DNA from: Chinchilla lanigera
Taxonomy: Eukaryota; Chordata; Mammalia; Rodentia; Chinchillidae
Assembly: GCF_000276665.1 (NCBI RefSeq)
Contig: NW_004955481.1
Coordinates: 3,995,557 to 4,059,556, forward strand
DNA: 64,000 nt
Reading direction: 5' to 3'
Below the pieces are notes generated by a model. It made no database searches, was not told the DNA's origin, and saw nothing but the letters and a program-made list of their open reading frames with translations. Shown here one piece after another: positions 21,370 through 32,399 of this stretch. Numbering within the stretch: the stretch's first letter is position 1; each line of letters opens with the position of its first letter. A program made the translations under genes and the position numbers.

Positions 21370-21605
21370 AATTAAAAATTTAAAAATTATTTTAAAGCAA
21401 TTTAAGTTCATAGCAAAATTGAATGTCAAGTAGAGAGAGCTGTGGACATAAATTTCCAATTATTTTGGGAAACAGAGTGGGACTGCTGGATTGTGTGGTA
21501 AGATTTCAGTTTTGTACAAAAGTGTCTTTCAAAGTAGCTGTGCTCTTTTGCACTCCCACCAGCAATGAGTAGGAGTTCCTTGTTGCTCCGCATTCTCCCC
21601 AGCAT
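21370..21605 (+). mobile_element. L1M 3'-end fragment
   Basis: 'ctgctggattgtgtggtaagatttcagttttg...tttcaaagtagctgtgctcttttgcactcccaccagcaatgagtaggagttccttgttgctccgcattctccccagcattgag' follows the L1M consensus order. Confidence 0.8.
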
Positions 21606-21979
21606 TGAGACTTGTGGGTATTTTGGATTTGCGGTGCATCTCCACCCCCAGGATGGAACCCAAGCCTTGAGCATGCGACGCAATCCTCTTAAAGCCACAT
21701 GGGTTCTGTCAGATCAAGCATTTGGGAGCCTGTTTCCACCCCCAAATGGGGTGTGCATTTTGATGGTGCCACCTTGACCATGGCAGACAGTGTCTGCTCT
21801 GGACTGGGCTAGGGCCATGTGTGTGCCTCTGCAGAACCGCACTGGGAAGAGATGGCCATCGGGACTCGGTTGCTCTTTCTGGACAGCGCTACCTTGAGCA
21901 CAAGCAGGAGAGTCCAGCGGCTGCCCTGGACCAAACTTCTCCACATTCAGTATGACCCTGGTGTTCGCCCCAGGCAGTT

Positions 21980-22960
21980 TCACTCAGCATCTTTCCGGCA
22001 TGTCCAGCAGCCTTCAGTGGCCAGTGTGGACAGGACCTCTAGACACGGCCCTCGGACCCTGAGACAGGGAGCCCGCTGCGGACGTCTCCCAGGCAGCGCC
22101 GCGCGCCCGCGTGGCCCACGCCTGGCCGCGCTCCCGGCGCTGTCGGGCGGCCGGCGTTTATCCCCGGAGNNNNNNNNNNNNNNNNNNNNNNNNNNNNNNN
22201 NNNNNNNNNNNNNNNNNNNNNNNNNNNNNNNNNNNNNNNNNNNNNNNNNNNNNNNNNNNNNNNNNNNNNNNNNNNNNNNNNNNNNNNNNNNNNNNNNNNN
22301 NNNNNNNNNNNNNNNNNNNNNNNNNNNNNNNNNNNNNNNNNNNNNNNNNNNNNNNNNNNNNNNNNNNNNNNNNNNNNNNNNNNNNNNNNNNNNNNNNNNN
22401 NNNNNNNNNNNNNNNNNNNNNNNNNNNNNNNNNNNNNNNNNNNNNNNNNNNNNNNNNNNNNNNNNNNNNNNNNNNNNNNNNNNNNNNNNNNNNNNNNNNN
22501 NNNNNNNTCCCCGCGCCGGTCCCTGGCGGCGCCTCGGGGCTCGACAGCGGGGAGCGGGGACTCGGAGGGGCGGGGAGGGGAAGCAGCGGGTCCCTGCGGC
22601 CAGCCTGAGGGGCGCCGGAGGCAGGACAGGGTGGCCTTCGGCGGGGGGATACTCGGGGCTCGGAGGACCCCAGCTGGCCCCGAGCTGCAGAATGGGGGCT
22701 GCAGCCTTGGGGCTGGGGGGCTTCCCGGGGTCAGGCCCGGGCCCCCCGGATGGAGCGAGCGAGGCTCTGAGGGAGGCAGCGGGGAAGGCGAGCACCTCCA
22801 CCGAGCCCTTTATCCCTCCTAGCGGCCTTCACCCTTTCGCTGCCAGGCCAACAGCGAGCTCCTCTCGAAGGAGCAGCTGCTAGACAGCTGGCAAAACAAT
22901 GGAGACCCCGCTTCCCGGGCCCCCTCCCCGTGGGACAGAAGATGGAGGGTGGGCGAACGC
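21980..22960 (+). promoter_or_regulatory. MYO18A: CpG island, likely MYO18A main promoter and exon 1
   Basis: Dense CpG on both sides of an assembly gap (for example 'cagcgccgcgcgcccgcgtggcccacg' before it, 'ccccgcgccggtccctggcggcgcc' after it) and a GC-box (gaggggcggggagggg) near 22,564-22,580. It lies about 10 kb upstream of the start-codon exon on the same strand. Seen: island composition and position. Inferred: that it drives the PDZ-containing isoform and contains non-coding exon 1. I found no convincing splice donor in the visible part, so the exon end may be in the gap. Confidence 0.7.
22170..22507. other. Assembly gap, 338 N
   Basis: Unresolved bases inside the CpG island. Long open frames reported across it on both strands are artefacts of N and high G+C. 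Confidence 0.99.
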
Positions 22961-25440
22961 AGGCTTGGGGGATTATTAAGGAATGCAGGCCGTCCCCTGT
23001 GACTGGCTGTGCACCTCACCTTTCCCTGCAGGGGGTGGGGTGTGTGTGGGAAGGTCGGACAGCCTGCCCCAGGCCTCTGGGAGCGACCGATCCGACGCCC
23101 CGCCCTGCTAACCTGTCATGCCAGTTGTTTCGCCAATGGAAGGGGAGGTGGTAGGGTCAGCTGCCCCCACCCCTCTCGGTGCCAGGGGAGCACACAGCTT
23201 GGTACCATGTCTGGTGGGGAGTGGGTTACGCTCTTGCCTGAGATAAGGCCTGCAGGGATACACCGTATATTGGGGCCTTGTTTTGGGGGTGGAGGTGAGG
23301 GTGTTGGCCTGTTCCAGTGCACATGTATCTTGCTGATTAGTTGGAAAGACTGCTGCCACAATGAGCCAGAGACGGGGGAAGGCAGGGAGGGAGACAAGCA
23401 GTTTGTTTTTTAGTTGGTACTCATTTTGACTGATTACTTGGTCAACAGGGCATGTATTTGGTGGTGGCCTTGTAGTTTGTGTTTGTTTGGGGAGGGTGGA
23501 GAGGCTGCTTTTTTGAGGAACTCTCTAGCTAAGACCTTTGTGTCCTCGAATCATCCCCCAAAATGATAGAATTGGGTGAGTTCCTACCCCTTTCACTTTG
23601 CCAGTGACTAGGGCTTGTTTGGGTCTTGTCGCCTGGTATCCCTGGCATGGCTGTGGCAGAGGCAGTCCTGTAAGCGTCCTGATGGCAAGGGCACTGTGGA
23701 ACGCATGTGTGTTATGTGCTGCAGCTGTACTGGGAGGGTACGGTCACTCCAGTGACTAAGGGCAAGATCACCTTGCAGAAACACTCAGTCTAGAGGACAT
23801 TGAATCAAGCTGCCTTGCCTTATCCTTACCAGATCTGGAGTCCTTTTCCTGAGCAGGTTGGTGTCCTGTTGTCATGGCAACGAGCCTGGCCTAATGTTCC
23901 CCACCCTTTCTGGTTCGGGGCTACTTTCTATTTGGGGATGTTGAAAGTTGCTCTCCTGAGGTCTCTGGCTTCCTGACAGGCCTTGCTGGCTCTTTGTCAA
24001 AGGCCTGCCACCTCCTCAGCTTCCCTTCTGTCCTTTTGTGATGAGGCTTTCCAGGAAACATCCTCCTGCTTGCTGGACATGACTTGCCTGGTTATATATA
24101 GCCTTGGGTGGAGGTATACTTGTCCATTTAGGATTGAAGACACTGGGAACGGGACCGAAATTTCAGGAAGACAATGGCTTTGGGGTGGGCTGTTCTGTTG
24201 GGGGAATTAGGGAAATGAGAAGGGTGGAAGGTGAGAGTGGGAGAGGTCAAAGGCTGATGGTCATTTCCTTTTGGAGCTTTGAACTTTGGACAGTTGATGA
24301 CCAGGTACCTGGCAGCTCTGGGTATCTAGTTTGTTTAATCTCCCATGGCCTGGCTCAGCTGCCAGGGTGTGTATCTGAGGGCTTCCTCTGCCCCAGGCTC
24401 TTCTCAGAAGCCCTCATGTGGATTATGGCCTTACTAACCCCTGCTTGCTCTTAGCCCCACTCCAACCTGTTACCTGGAGCCTGCGTCATTGGCTCTGCTT
24501 GAGACTGCTCATGGGGGGAGGGGATGGCATATATTTTCAGAAGTGGGTCCTGAAGACTGTGGGGTCCCCAGAGGCAGGTACCTAAAGCTGGACGAGGTGG
24601 GGTATACCTAGGACTTACGTGAAAGGGAGAGCCCTCCCTAATGGGGTGGAGCATGGAATCCTTGGGACACCAGAAGCTCCACCCAGACTTGATGGGTCAC
24701 AGGTCTCCAGGGCAACAAGGCCACTCCTGCTACTTCAAAAGAGGTCTCACCTGGAGTGGATGCCATAGACAGGAACAAGAACATCCATGTAAGGTGGGTC
24801 TTGTTGATGGCCCGGGGCTCCAGACCTTGTCCCAGACCTGTTCTGGGTGTGATGGGTAAAGCTGAGGGGCTGGGGCCTGGTTTAATTTAAAGATTTGATG
24901 GGACCCAGTGTGTACTGTGATTGACCGTTTGTTTCCTTTAGGACTCTGGATAGGGGTTTGATGGAGAGTTTTTAAATTCTGGTTTGGGCTAGGCCCTGGG
25001 GTACTTAAAATCTACACCCTACACCCCTCCCCAGCACCATTTCCTTTTCATTTTACCCCGTTTTTTCATTTTGGGGGTGTAACCGAAATTGGAGGGTGAG
25101 TTGGTGGGAAGAAGAAGATTGGTAGGGGTGGGGCAAAGACCTGGCCAGACTCCACTTCCTCCATCCCCCTCACTTCCCTGTCCTTTGTGGAGGGAGGAAT
25201 TGTGTGGCTTGTAAATTACCCACATTCCCTTGACATTTGGTTTAAAGTCAGACAGCAGTTTAAGTTGTTGAACTATTGATTTTCCAGAGTCTGAGGCCCA
25301 TTCTCTTTGCAGGTACTTCATCATCACTTACAAGGGATTATTTTTCGTATTATCTGGTATTCAGAGCTGCTGGATGATGGGTTCAAGGTCTCACAGCACG
25401 TTGAAGGCAGAGCATGATTAGAATCTAGTTTGCGGTAGAC
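22961..25440. other. MYO18A: MYO18A intron 1, unique sequence
   Basis: Low-repeat DNA with many short frames on both strands and no recognised domain. Being repeat-poor next to a promoter it may hold regulatory elements, but I see no specific motif to call. Confidence 0.5.
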
Positions 25441-26120
25441 AGAATACCTCTCCTGCAAAGGGTTGGGGCCAGGCCTGCTCTTTGGGGCCTTGGAGATTTA
25501 TAGTTGATAGAGCAGAGGCTCCGGAAGAGAGAGGACTTGCTCAAGGTCACATATGTGCAAGGTGGCAAATGGCCTGGGCCGCTGTGGCACAGCTAGACTG
25601 TGGGCGAGCTCCGCTTGGGGCTAAAGCTGCACCTGGAAGAGCCGGAGGGTCCCGCAGGGCTGCGGGCATTCTCCCGCTCTCATCCTCCTGGGACCGCAGC
25701 CTGCTGAGTTCCAGGAGAGACGCAGTCTGTAGCAGGAGGCACCTCGGGGCTGCCTTCTGCCAGGCCTCTGGGAAATGCGGAGGGCTGCCTGGGCTCCCGG
25801 GCTGCAGCAGGCGGGCGGGCTGGTTGGTGTCATGTGAGAAGTGTGCAGCAAGAGCAAGCGAGCACACCTGGAGCCAGATAAGCTCCGTGTGACCGGGCCG
25901 CGAGTCACGCGGTGCTGTGGAGCTCCGGAACCGGCCAGCGGGAGCAGACTCTATGGTGACCCGCCACGCCCCCTGGGCCACCCGGGCCGGGAGCTGTGCG
26001 ACCCCACAAGGCCGCTGTGCTATCCCTGATGAGGGCCCGGAGGGGCCTCAGGCTCTAGGGAATTGGCTGCGCTGAGAGGTCAGAGGCCGAGGGAGAGAGG
26101 CCGGCTCCCTTGGGAAAGTA
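25441..26120. promoter_or_regulatory. CpG-enriched intronic patch
   Basis: G+C-rich stretch with clustered CpG ('gaccgggccgcgagtcacgcggtgctg', 'ccggaaccggccagcgggag', 'ccacccgggccgggagctg') around 25,850-26,060. A MIR-like piece ('cagaggctccggaagagagaggacttgctcaaggtcac') lies at about 25,513-25,555. A possible enhancer or minor promoter; no donor or TATA box stands out. Confidence 0.35.
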
Positions 26121-26457
26121 TTTCCTTTGTATTTATTTATGAGTGTGGTCTGGGGGTGGGGTGCAGGACAGTCCTAAGTATCCGCCCGGCAGCCAGCTCC
26201 GGGCACCCTTGTCTTGGGATGCTAATGTAGTTTCCATTTCCTGGGGTTTTTGCTTTGCCAGCTGCAGGGTGACCCATTTAAATCTGCCCCTACTTAAAGC
26301 CACGGGACAACAGTGCGTCTCCTAAACAGGTCCCCCAAAGGACAGGAACTTTTTCAAGACAGGAGGGCAACTCAAGCCTTATACTGACCATTACAACAAA
26401 CCTTTATAAACCTTGTTTATAGCTTTTATGCTCATGGATTGCTTACTACTTTGTCAA
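26121..26457. other. MYO18A: Intron 1, unique sequence
   Basis: Nothing recognisable. Confidence 0.4.
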
Positions 26458-26606
26458 AACCTTTCTTTCTTCCTTCTGTCCTTTTTCTTTCTTCCTTCCA
26501 TCCTTTTTCTTTCTTCATTCCATCCTTCCTTCTTTCCTTCCTTCCTTTCTTCCTTTCTTCTCTCTTTCTCTCCCCCTCCCTCCCTTTTCTTTCCTATCTT
26601 TTGTTT
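26458..26606 (+). repeat. (CTTT/CCTT)n pyrimidine tract
   Basis: About 150 bases almost without purines, made of ctttc/ccttc units. Prone to triplex formation and length variation. Confidence 0.95.
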
Positions 26607-26719
26607 TCTTTGTGTCTGTCTATCTTAAAACTAAAGTAGTAACACATGCTGGAATAACGTTGAATCATTAGGAAGTGTTTCCTGTAGCCCCCTACTCCCC
26701 AGAGATAACCAAATAAAGT

Positions 26720-26895
26720 TTTGTTTTTGGTACTGGGGATTGAACCCAGGGCCTTCACATTGAAATACACCTGTTTTGAAACAGGGTCTTGCAAAATTGC
26801 CCCAGGTGAGCTCAAATTTGCTATCTTCCTGCCTCAGCATCCCAGAGTGCTCAGATTACAGTGCTCAGATTACAGGCCTGCGTCCACTTGCCTGC
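26720..26895 (-). repeat. Antisense ID-type and B1 pieces
   Basis: 'gtttttggtactggggattgaacccagggccttcac' (ID type), then a reduced antisense B1 ('gaaacagggtcttgcaaaattgccc ... cctgcctcagcatcccagagtgctcagattacag') with a local 'agtgctcagattaca' duplication. Confidence 0.82.
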
Positions 26896-26899
26896 TTAG

Positions 26900-27582
26900 T
26901 TAAATTTTTGTAATGACTCTTTACAGACTATTTCAAAAGCTTATAAGTCTAGAATGCATTATATAGTTATAGTTAACTATGTTACATTAAAATATCATTT
27001 AATATAAATATTAAGATTTTTTTTCCTCTGGGAAATAAAGAGTATGTAGAAGAGTAGATAAAAAATTACAATAATCCCACTGCTCAGATGCACACACACC
27101 TACCAGCTGAATAGTCATTGTAAAAACTTAAAATCATCTAGATAAATCAGAAATCTGGTTTGACTTTCTCAAATCTCAATTTCCTCCTCAGAGCAAAGAT
27201 TTCTCTATGGATATGCAAATATTATATGTAAGTTACATGCATATATTCAGACACACAGTTTTTTAAAATTTAGCAATTTTATATACGATCCTGCAACTTG
27301 CTTTTTTCACTTATAATATAACATGGTATGAATTTTCCAGGTCAGTATGTATAAATCTCCCTCATTCTTTCTAATAACTGCCTACTTGTCCTATAAGCTG
27401 TTTCTGTAGTAATTCATACTCAACATTTATATGTTTGCCATTATGAACAATGCTACAAAGATTAGCTATATTTCCTGGGTGAATATATGATAAATGACCT
27501 ATAAATGGAATTGCCTAGTCAAAGAATATATACAAAATATTTTCATAGACATTACCAACTTGCTTCTCTAAAAGATTACACC
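26900..27582 (+). mobile_element. L1M-type 3' fragment
   Basis: A/T-rich, with 'catttatatgtttgccattatgaacaatgctacaaagattagc...cctgggtgaatatatgataaatgacctataaatggaattgcctagtcaaag' in L1M order from about 27,420. The 5' boundary is uncertain. Confidence 0.65.
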
Positions 27583-27691
27583 ACTGCTTTATTTGGCAGC
27601 ACATAACACTAAAACTAGAATGGTACAGGGAAGATTAGGATGACCCCTGTGGAGGGATGACATGCAAATTCCTGAAGCATTCCTTATTTTT
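27583..27691 (+). pseudogene. U6 snRNA retropseudogene
   Basis: Follows U6 from end to end: 'ttggcagcacata', 'actaaaactagaatggtacagggaagattagg', 'atgacccctgtggagggatgacatgcaaattcctgaagcattcc', then the T-run. The highly conserved ACAGAGA box reads ACAGGGA, AGCATGGCCCC reads AGGATGACCCC, and GCGCAAGG reads GTGGAGGG. It lies inside an L1M fragment and has no visible PSE or TATA box upstream, so it is a dead retrocopy rather than a functional spliceosomal RNA gene. Confidence 0.93.
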
Positions 27692-27965
27692 ATAGTAATG
27701 ACCACATGGCCTTCCTGCTGTTAAAAAACAAACAAGCAAACAAGTTAAAAAAGCACATGGTAGTTTTTATTCCCACCAACATATGAAAGTCCCTGCTCCC
27801 ATCCCCTAATTGATTGATGATATCCCTCTTGAAGGTTTTTACTAAATGGCTAAGTGAAAGACAATCTATGCCTACTTCACATGTCTGTGAATATTACTGA
27901 GGCTGAATACCTATTCATGTTAGTTAGCCATTTGTATGACCAAATGTATACATTGGCTGGCTGTA
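27692..27965 (+). mobile_element. L1M 3' fragment, continuation after U6 insertion
   Basis: 'catggtagtttttattcccaccaacatatgaaag...' and 'ctgaggctgaatacctattcatgttagttagccatttgtatgacc' continue the L1M order interrupted at 27,583. Confidence 0.72.
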
Positions 27966-28184
27966 CCCTTGGCAATAACTGTGGGGGGCTTTGGACCCAA
28001 ACCAGTAGGATCCAGCTTGGCTATGTGCTTACTGAATTGGCTTCACTGCTTTGGGCTTTACTTTTCATATACAAAGGTCTGGACTTATTTTCGTCATACT
28101 TGTGTTGATGGTCTTTTGTGTACTTTCTTTTCAGCCATTCCCATATTCCCATTTAGGTGGCAGAGAATATGCCTTGCCACTGTC

Positions 28185-28400
28185 AGTTACTTTTCTTGAG
28201 AGCCTACCATGGGCTAGGAATTGTAACAAAGGCATATATATATATATATATTTTTTTTTTCATTTAATCCTCATTATTTATGTGGTAAGTACTGTTATTT
28301 TGTCCATTTTACAGATGGGAAAATGGAGCTATACCACGTCTTTAAGTGAATTGCCCAAGACTGCATAGCTTTGGTATTAATTCAGATTTGTTTCCAGGTT
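28185..28400 (-). repeat. MIR fragment with (TA)n/T insertion
   Basis: 'gagagcctaccatgggctaggaattgtaac...catttaatcctcattatttatgtggtaagtactg...ccattttacagatgggaaaatggagc...gtgaattgcccaagactgcatagc' is the MIR reverse order. (TA)8 and T10 lie at 28,234-28,260. Confidence 0.82.
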
Positions 28401-28739
28401 TGTGACCTGACATTCAAAGCCTGAGCTGTTTCACTAGGCTTATTTGCCTTTACATCCCTTGCATATAGAAGTGCTTAGTAAATACACATTTTTTCTTACC
28501 ATTTTATCACAGAAGATCTGCAAACATTCAGAGACATTAAAGAATTTCACAGCCAATATTTCTACCTAATAGCTTTAACAATTATTTTCCTGTCCTGGCT
28601 TTATCCCATTTTAATGCCTTGATCCATCCATGAAGCTGTCTTAAATTTTTGACAAATTTAAGTTATTCAAAGTAAATTGTAGCCATCAGTAAACTTCACC
28701 CCACATTCTCTGGCATATATATTATTAACTAGAGTTCAC

Positions 28740-29232
28740 TATTTGTTTACAGTTCTTTTTTCTTTTGAGTAAATGTTTATACTAAAAAAATGCACAAATC
28801 TTATGTACACTATTTGATGACAGTTGGCAAATGAATGTACTTGTCAACTCAAATCCGTATCAGCCTGACCCCAGAAAGGTCCCCCATGCCCTTTCTCATG
28901 CATTCTCCAAGGGTGACCACTGATACATATCCGGATAACCCTGATATTTTTCACCATAGGTTAATTTTGCCTGTACTCGATCTTCATATAAATAGAATCA
29001 TACTTCACAAAAATAGGACCATGCTAGAACCATAAATAGAATGTATACTTTCTATGATTATATTTCCCATTTTTGTCATTATAGTTCCCTCTTGTTTCAA
29101 GTAATGTTTTGGGGATTCATTTTTGTTGTTGTATATATCAAGTTGTTTCATTTTATTGCCAAGTGGTATTTCATGGCCTAAATCTGTAAATTGTTTATTT
29201 ATTCTCGTGGATGGACAAGCAGATATGTACTT
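28740..29232 (+). mobile_element. L1M 3'-UTR fragment
   Basis: 'cccccatgccctttctcatgcattctccaaggg', 'gatcttcatataaatagaatcatac', 'tttggggattcatttttgttgttgtatatatcaagttgtttcatt', 'ccaagtggtatttcatgg...ttgtttatttattctcgtggatggac' recall the old L1M 3' end. Confidence 0.65.
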
Positions 29233-30814
29233 GAGCTGAATGGTCTTGCCTTCGAGATGCTCTCTGTCTTGAAGAGATAAAGCAGCTGAGTTGACAGATT
29301 GTGCTTTGTTTGGCTTTGAAGATAGGATGTTCCAAATAATTTAAGAACATATCATAATTTACTTACATGCTTTTCCTTTGGTTAAAATTAGGAAAGGCTT
29401 CCTGGAATAGGAGGAGGAGAGAAAGGCAGAGGAAGTGGTCAGAAAGTCTAAAGGCTACTTTCCCTGGAATGAAGAGTAAGAGAAGAAAGGGAGGTGGAGG
29501 GAACTGCAGCCTGGAATGGAGATTGGGGAGATGGTGGTTCCAGAGACTTTGGACCTGAGGACAGGAGATGTTGGCAGGTTCAAGGTCTACACGAAGATGA
29601 TAGAGCCCAGTTCGCTAGTTAACTGAGGGTTGAGGAACCTAGGAGAAGAAGCAGCTGCAGCTGCTTTGCAGATCTGGTCCCACAGGGAAAGGGGTTGCAG
29701 GCATTCTACAGCCAACCAGACCTGGTGGGATGGGGATGGCAGAGGGAAGGGTGTCTTGTAAACTGCAGATAACAGTGGCAGGACAGGAGTGGTGAGGGAA
29801 GAGCAACATTGCTCGGTCTCTGAAGGCCCCAGGGTTGTGATGAGAAGGATACTTTTGGCAAAGTTAGTAACTTACCTGTGTCCATGAGAGCTTGTATAGT
29901 TGGAATTTTAGAGCTAGAAGAGGCCTAGATCATCTAGTTCAACCTTGAGCAAAATGACAGGTAAGATCCCCCAATGATTTGTTGGCAGATCCAGGGCCAG
30001 ATACCTGATCGTCTAAAGTTTCCAGTGAGTACCATTTCCTGGGCCACTGCTGTGATAGTCTGCTGTTCCTGCCTACTACAGTGACACTGAGGGACAAGCT
30101 TTTGTTGAGACAAGAATTTATGTAAAATTTCTTCTCAGAGACCTTTCTAGCTCAATGATTCTACAATTCTGGGAGATGTTTTCCACCGATACTGCTCAGC
30201 TATCTTAACTCCAGCAAACAGCTACGATTGAGTAAGGGTTGCAAAATGAGAATTAGGAACCTTGATGGTACAGCACAGTAAGCAGTTGGGTTCTCAGTGG
30301 TTAGACTAAGGCTGCCATATTCTTGTTTGTTCCCTCAATCCCCACCCCACCCCCATTTTCCCTTATAGTTACCCCGGAGCCATCTTCTAAGCCAGTCCTT
30401 TAAGATAGTATAGGTAATAACCAGCCAAAGATCCCATGTCCTGATATATGAGCTGTTTGTACCATATTTCCTGAACATGCAAGAGAAGAGAGGCTCCCTC
30501 TATCAAAACAGGGCTCTGAAGAGAGGATACGGGCTGTCAGGCACTCTCCCATTCCAATTCAGTCCAGACCCAGCTGGCCAAGACTACCCAAGGCTATACA
30601 AGCCTTTTGGACTTTAGACTTCCTGCCTTCAATTCCCAAGGAGCATTCTTGGAGCATTTACAACCAAGAACTTCAGAGGGCACTTTGTTATACCAAGTAC
30701 AATCTGGAGTCAAAGAGGGAAAGAGGTTCTTTCTACATCTACAAGGAGCCAGTGACCTGGCCAGATTTCCCACCTCTTTGGATGTGCTCAACAACTAAAG
30801 AATTTCCCAGGCCT
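29233..30814. other. MYO18A: Intron 1, unique sequence
   Basis: Mostly unique. 'tagagctagaagaggcctagatcatctagttcaacc' near 29,911-29,943 looks like a piece of an old repeat. No exon signature recognised. Confidence 0.45.
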
Positions 30815-31258
30815 GCACTGTTCAGTCCAATAGCTACTAGTCCCACGAGGCTTTTGAATACCTGAAATGTAGTTAGTCTGAATTGCAAGGTGCTCTAAGT
30901 ATAAAATATACACTGAATTTTAAACACTTGCCATAGAAAATTGTAGAATATTGTAAAATTTTTATGTAATTACATGTTGAGATAGCAATATTTTGGATAT
31001 ACTGCATTAAATAGAATATATGATTAAAGGGGTTTTTTTGATTGTTTATTTTTGTTTTGAGACAGGTTCTGTCTCATGTTGCCCGGCTGGCCTCAAATTT
31101 GCAGTTTTCCTGACTCATTCCTTCCTGTTGGAATTATAGGCATGTGCCATTGTACCTGGCTTTCCTCATATCTTTTTATCATCCTTTTTGATGGCCACTT
31201 TTCATTTACAATTACATATATGATTTGAATTGTATTTCTTATGGACAGTATTGCTCTA
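30815..31258. mobile_element. Old hAT-type DNA transposon, split by antisense B1
   Basis: Begins 'gcactgttcagtccaatagctactagtcccacgagg' and ends 'ttatggacagtattgctctag', imperfect inverted ends of the 'CAGTGCTGTCCAATAG' family. A B1-like piece lies at about 31,033-31,165 in antisense. Confidence 0.75.
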
Positions 31259-31510
31259 GAAAAAAGATGTGTTGGTCTGCCGGGAACCACAGGGGTCAGG
31301 ATTCTGAGCAGAGGGGAAGCAATTAGCCAGTGCACAGGGGCCCTTGGAAATCCTGGTCTTAATGCCTTCCTGGGCATTGTACCTGGGTTTTCGAGTCCCT
31401 CTAAGTGGAATGAGGATCCTGGAGGGCACTGCTTGGTTGTAGGGGTGGGGTGCACAGAGAGGAAATGCCTTTCCAGGGCCTGGCAAGAGGCTATTGCTAG
31501 AAAGTGTAAG

Positions 31511-31597
31511 TTTCTTTTTTTTCCGGTACCAGGAATCGAACTCACGACCTCGCGCTTGCCAGGCAGACACTGTGCCACTGAGCTAAATCCCCACCCC
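31511..31597 (-). repeat. ID SINE, antisense, perfect 14-base duplication
   Basis: 'ccggtaccaggaatcgaactcacgacctcgcgcttgcc ... actgagctaaatcccc'. ctagaaagtgtaag is exact at 31,497-31,510 and 31,598-31,611. Confidence 0.96.
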
Positions 31598-31684
31598 CTA
31601 GAAAGTGTAAGCTTATAGGTCCTGTGTTTGGAATTCAGATGAGGAAGCTTTCACGGACAGAGAAAACATTACAGTTAATTTCTT

Positions 31685-31849
31685 CGTTTTTGTTTTTTTT
31701 TTTAAATTTTTGAGACAGGGTTTCACTATGTAGTTCAGGCTGGACTTGAACTCACTGTGTAGTCCCAGCTGGCCTCAGACTTGCAGGCAGTTCTCCTGCC
31801 TCACCCTCCCAAGTGCTGAGATTACAGGTGTACACTACCATGCCCGGCT
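31685..31849 (-). repeat. B1 SINE, antisense, first of two at one target
   Basis: 'ttgagacagggtttcactatgtagttcaggctgg ... gtgctgagattacaggtgtacactaccatgcccgg'. Flanks tacagttaatttctt and tacagttaatttatt. Confidence 0.93.
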
Positions 31850-31864
31850 ACAGTTAATTTATTT

Positions 31865-31999
31865 TTCTTTTTCTTTTTTGGAGACAGGATCTCGTTGTGT
31901 AGTTCAGGGGTAGCCCAGGCTGGCCTTAATCTTGTGGCCATCCTCCTGCCTCAGCCTCCTGAGTGCTGTGATTATAGGCGTGTGCCACCATGCCCCGCC
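31865..31999 (-). repeat. B1 SINE, antisense, second of two at one target
   Basis: 'ttttttggagacaggatctcgttgtgtagttcagggg ... gtgctgtgattataggcgtgtgccacc'. It is followed by tacagtgaatttcta, a third copy of the same target sequence. Confidence 0.92.
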
Positions 32000-32399
32000 T
32001 ACAGTGAATTTCTAATTAAATGGCATGGCCTACTTCTTGTTTCCTGCTGGTTAGAAAAAGAAAGGCACTCTGAACTCTATTCCCAGTTCTACCCTTAATA
32101 GTGTATGTGTGTGAGTTAGGGTAGATTAGCACCCTAGGTACACACTCAGGAGCTGGCGTTTTCACACAGGCTGCCACAACTTTCTTCCTGAGGCTATATT
32201 TAGCTGTTGATCTGGGGAAAAGGATGTGATTTTTTCAGGATCCTGTTTATCCAGCAGACCCCACCCCACCCCCACCTCACAGCTGTCTATCCTCTGTTCA
32301 CTCTGGAACTTCCCCTTCCTTCCCTCCCCGCTCACTTTGGACACCCAGGCTCTAGAAAGGACAGAGTATTTGCTATTGAAACTCAGCACATCCACTTAA

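Noticed and set aside
1..21980. Exons of neighbouring genes expected near MYO18A (CRYBA1, NUFIP2, PIPOX)
   Set aside because: I looked for recognisable crystallin or oxidase peptides on both strands and found none; the upstream region appears to be intergenic.
21819..22883. 354-codon plus frame and a 273-codon minus frame across the CpG island
   Set aside because: Both run through 338 N bases and depend on high G+C lacking stop codons. No domain is visible.
27583..27691. Functional U6 snRNA gene
   Set aside because: The ACAGAGA box is mutated and no proximal promoter elements are present; it is a retrocopy.
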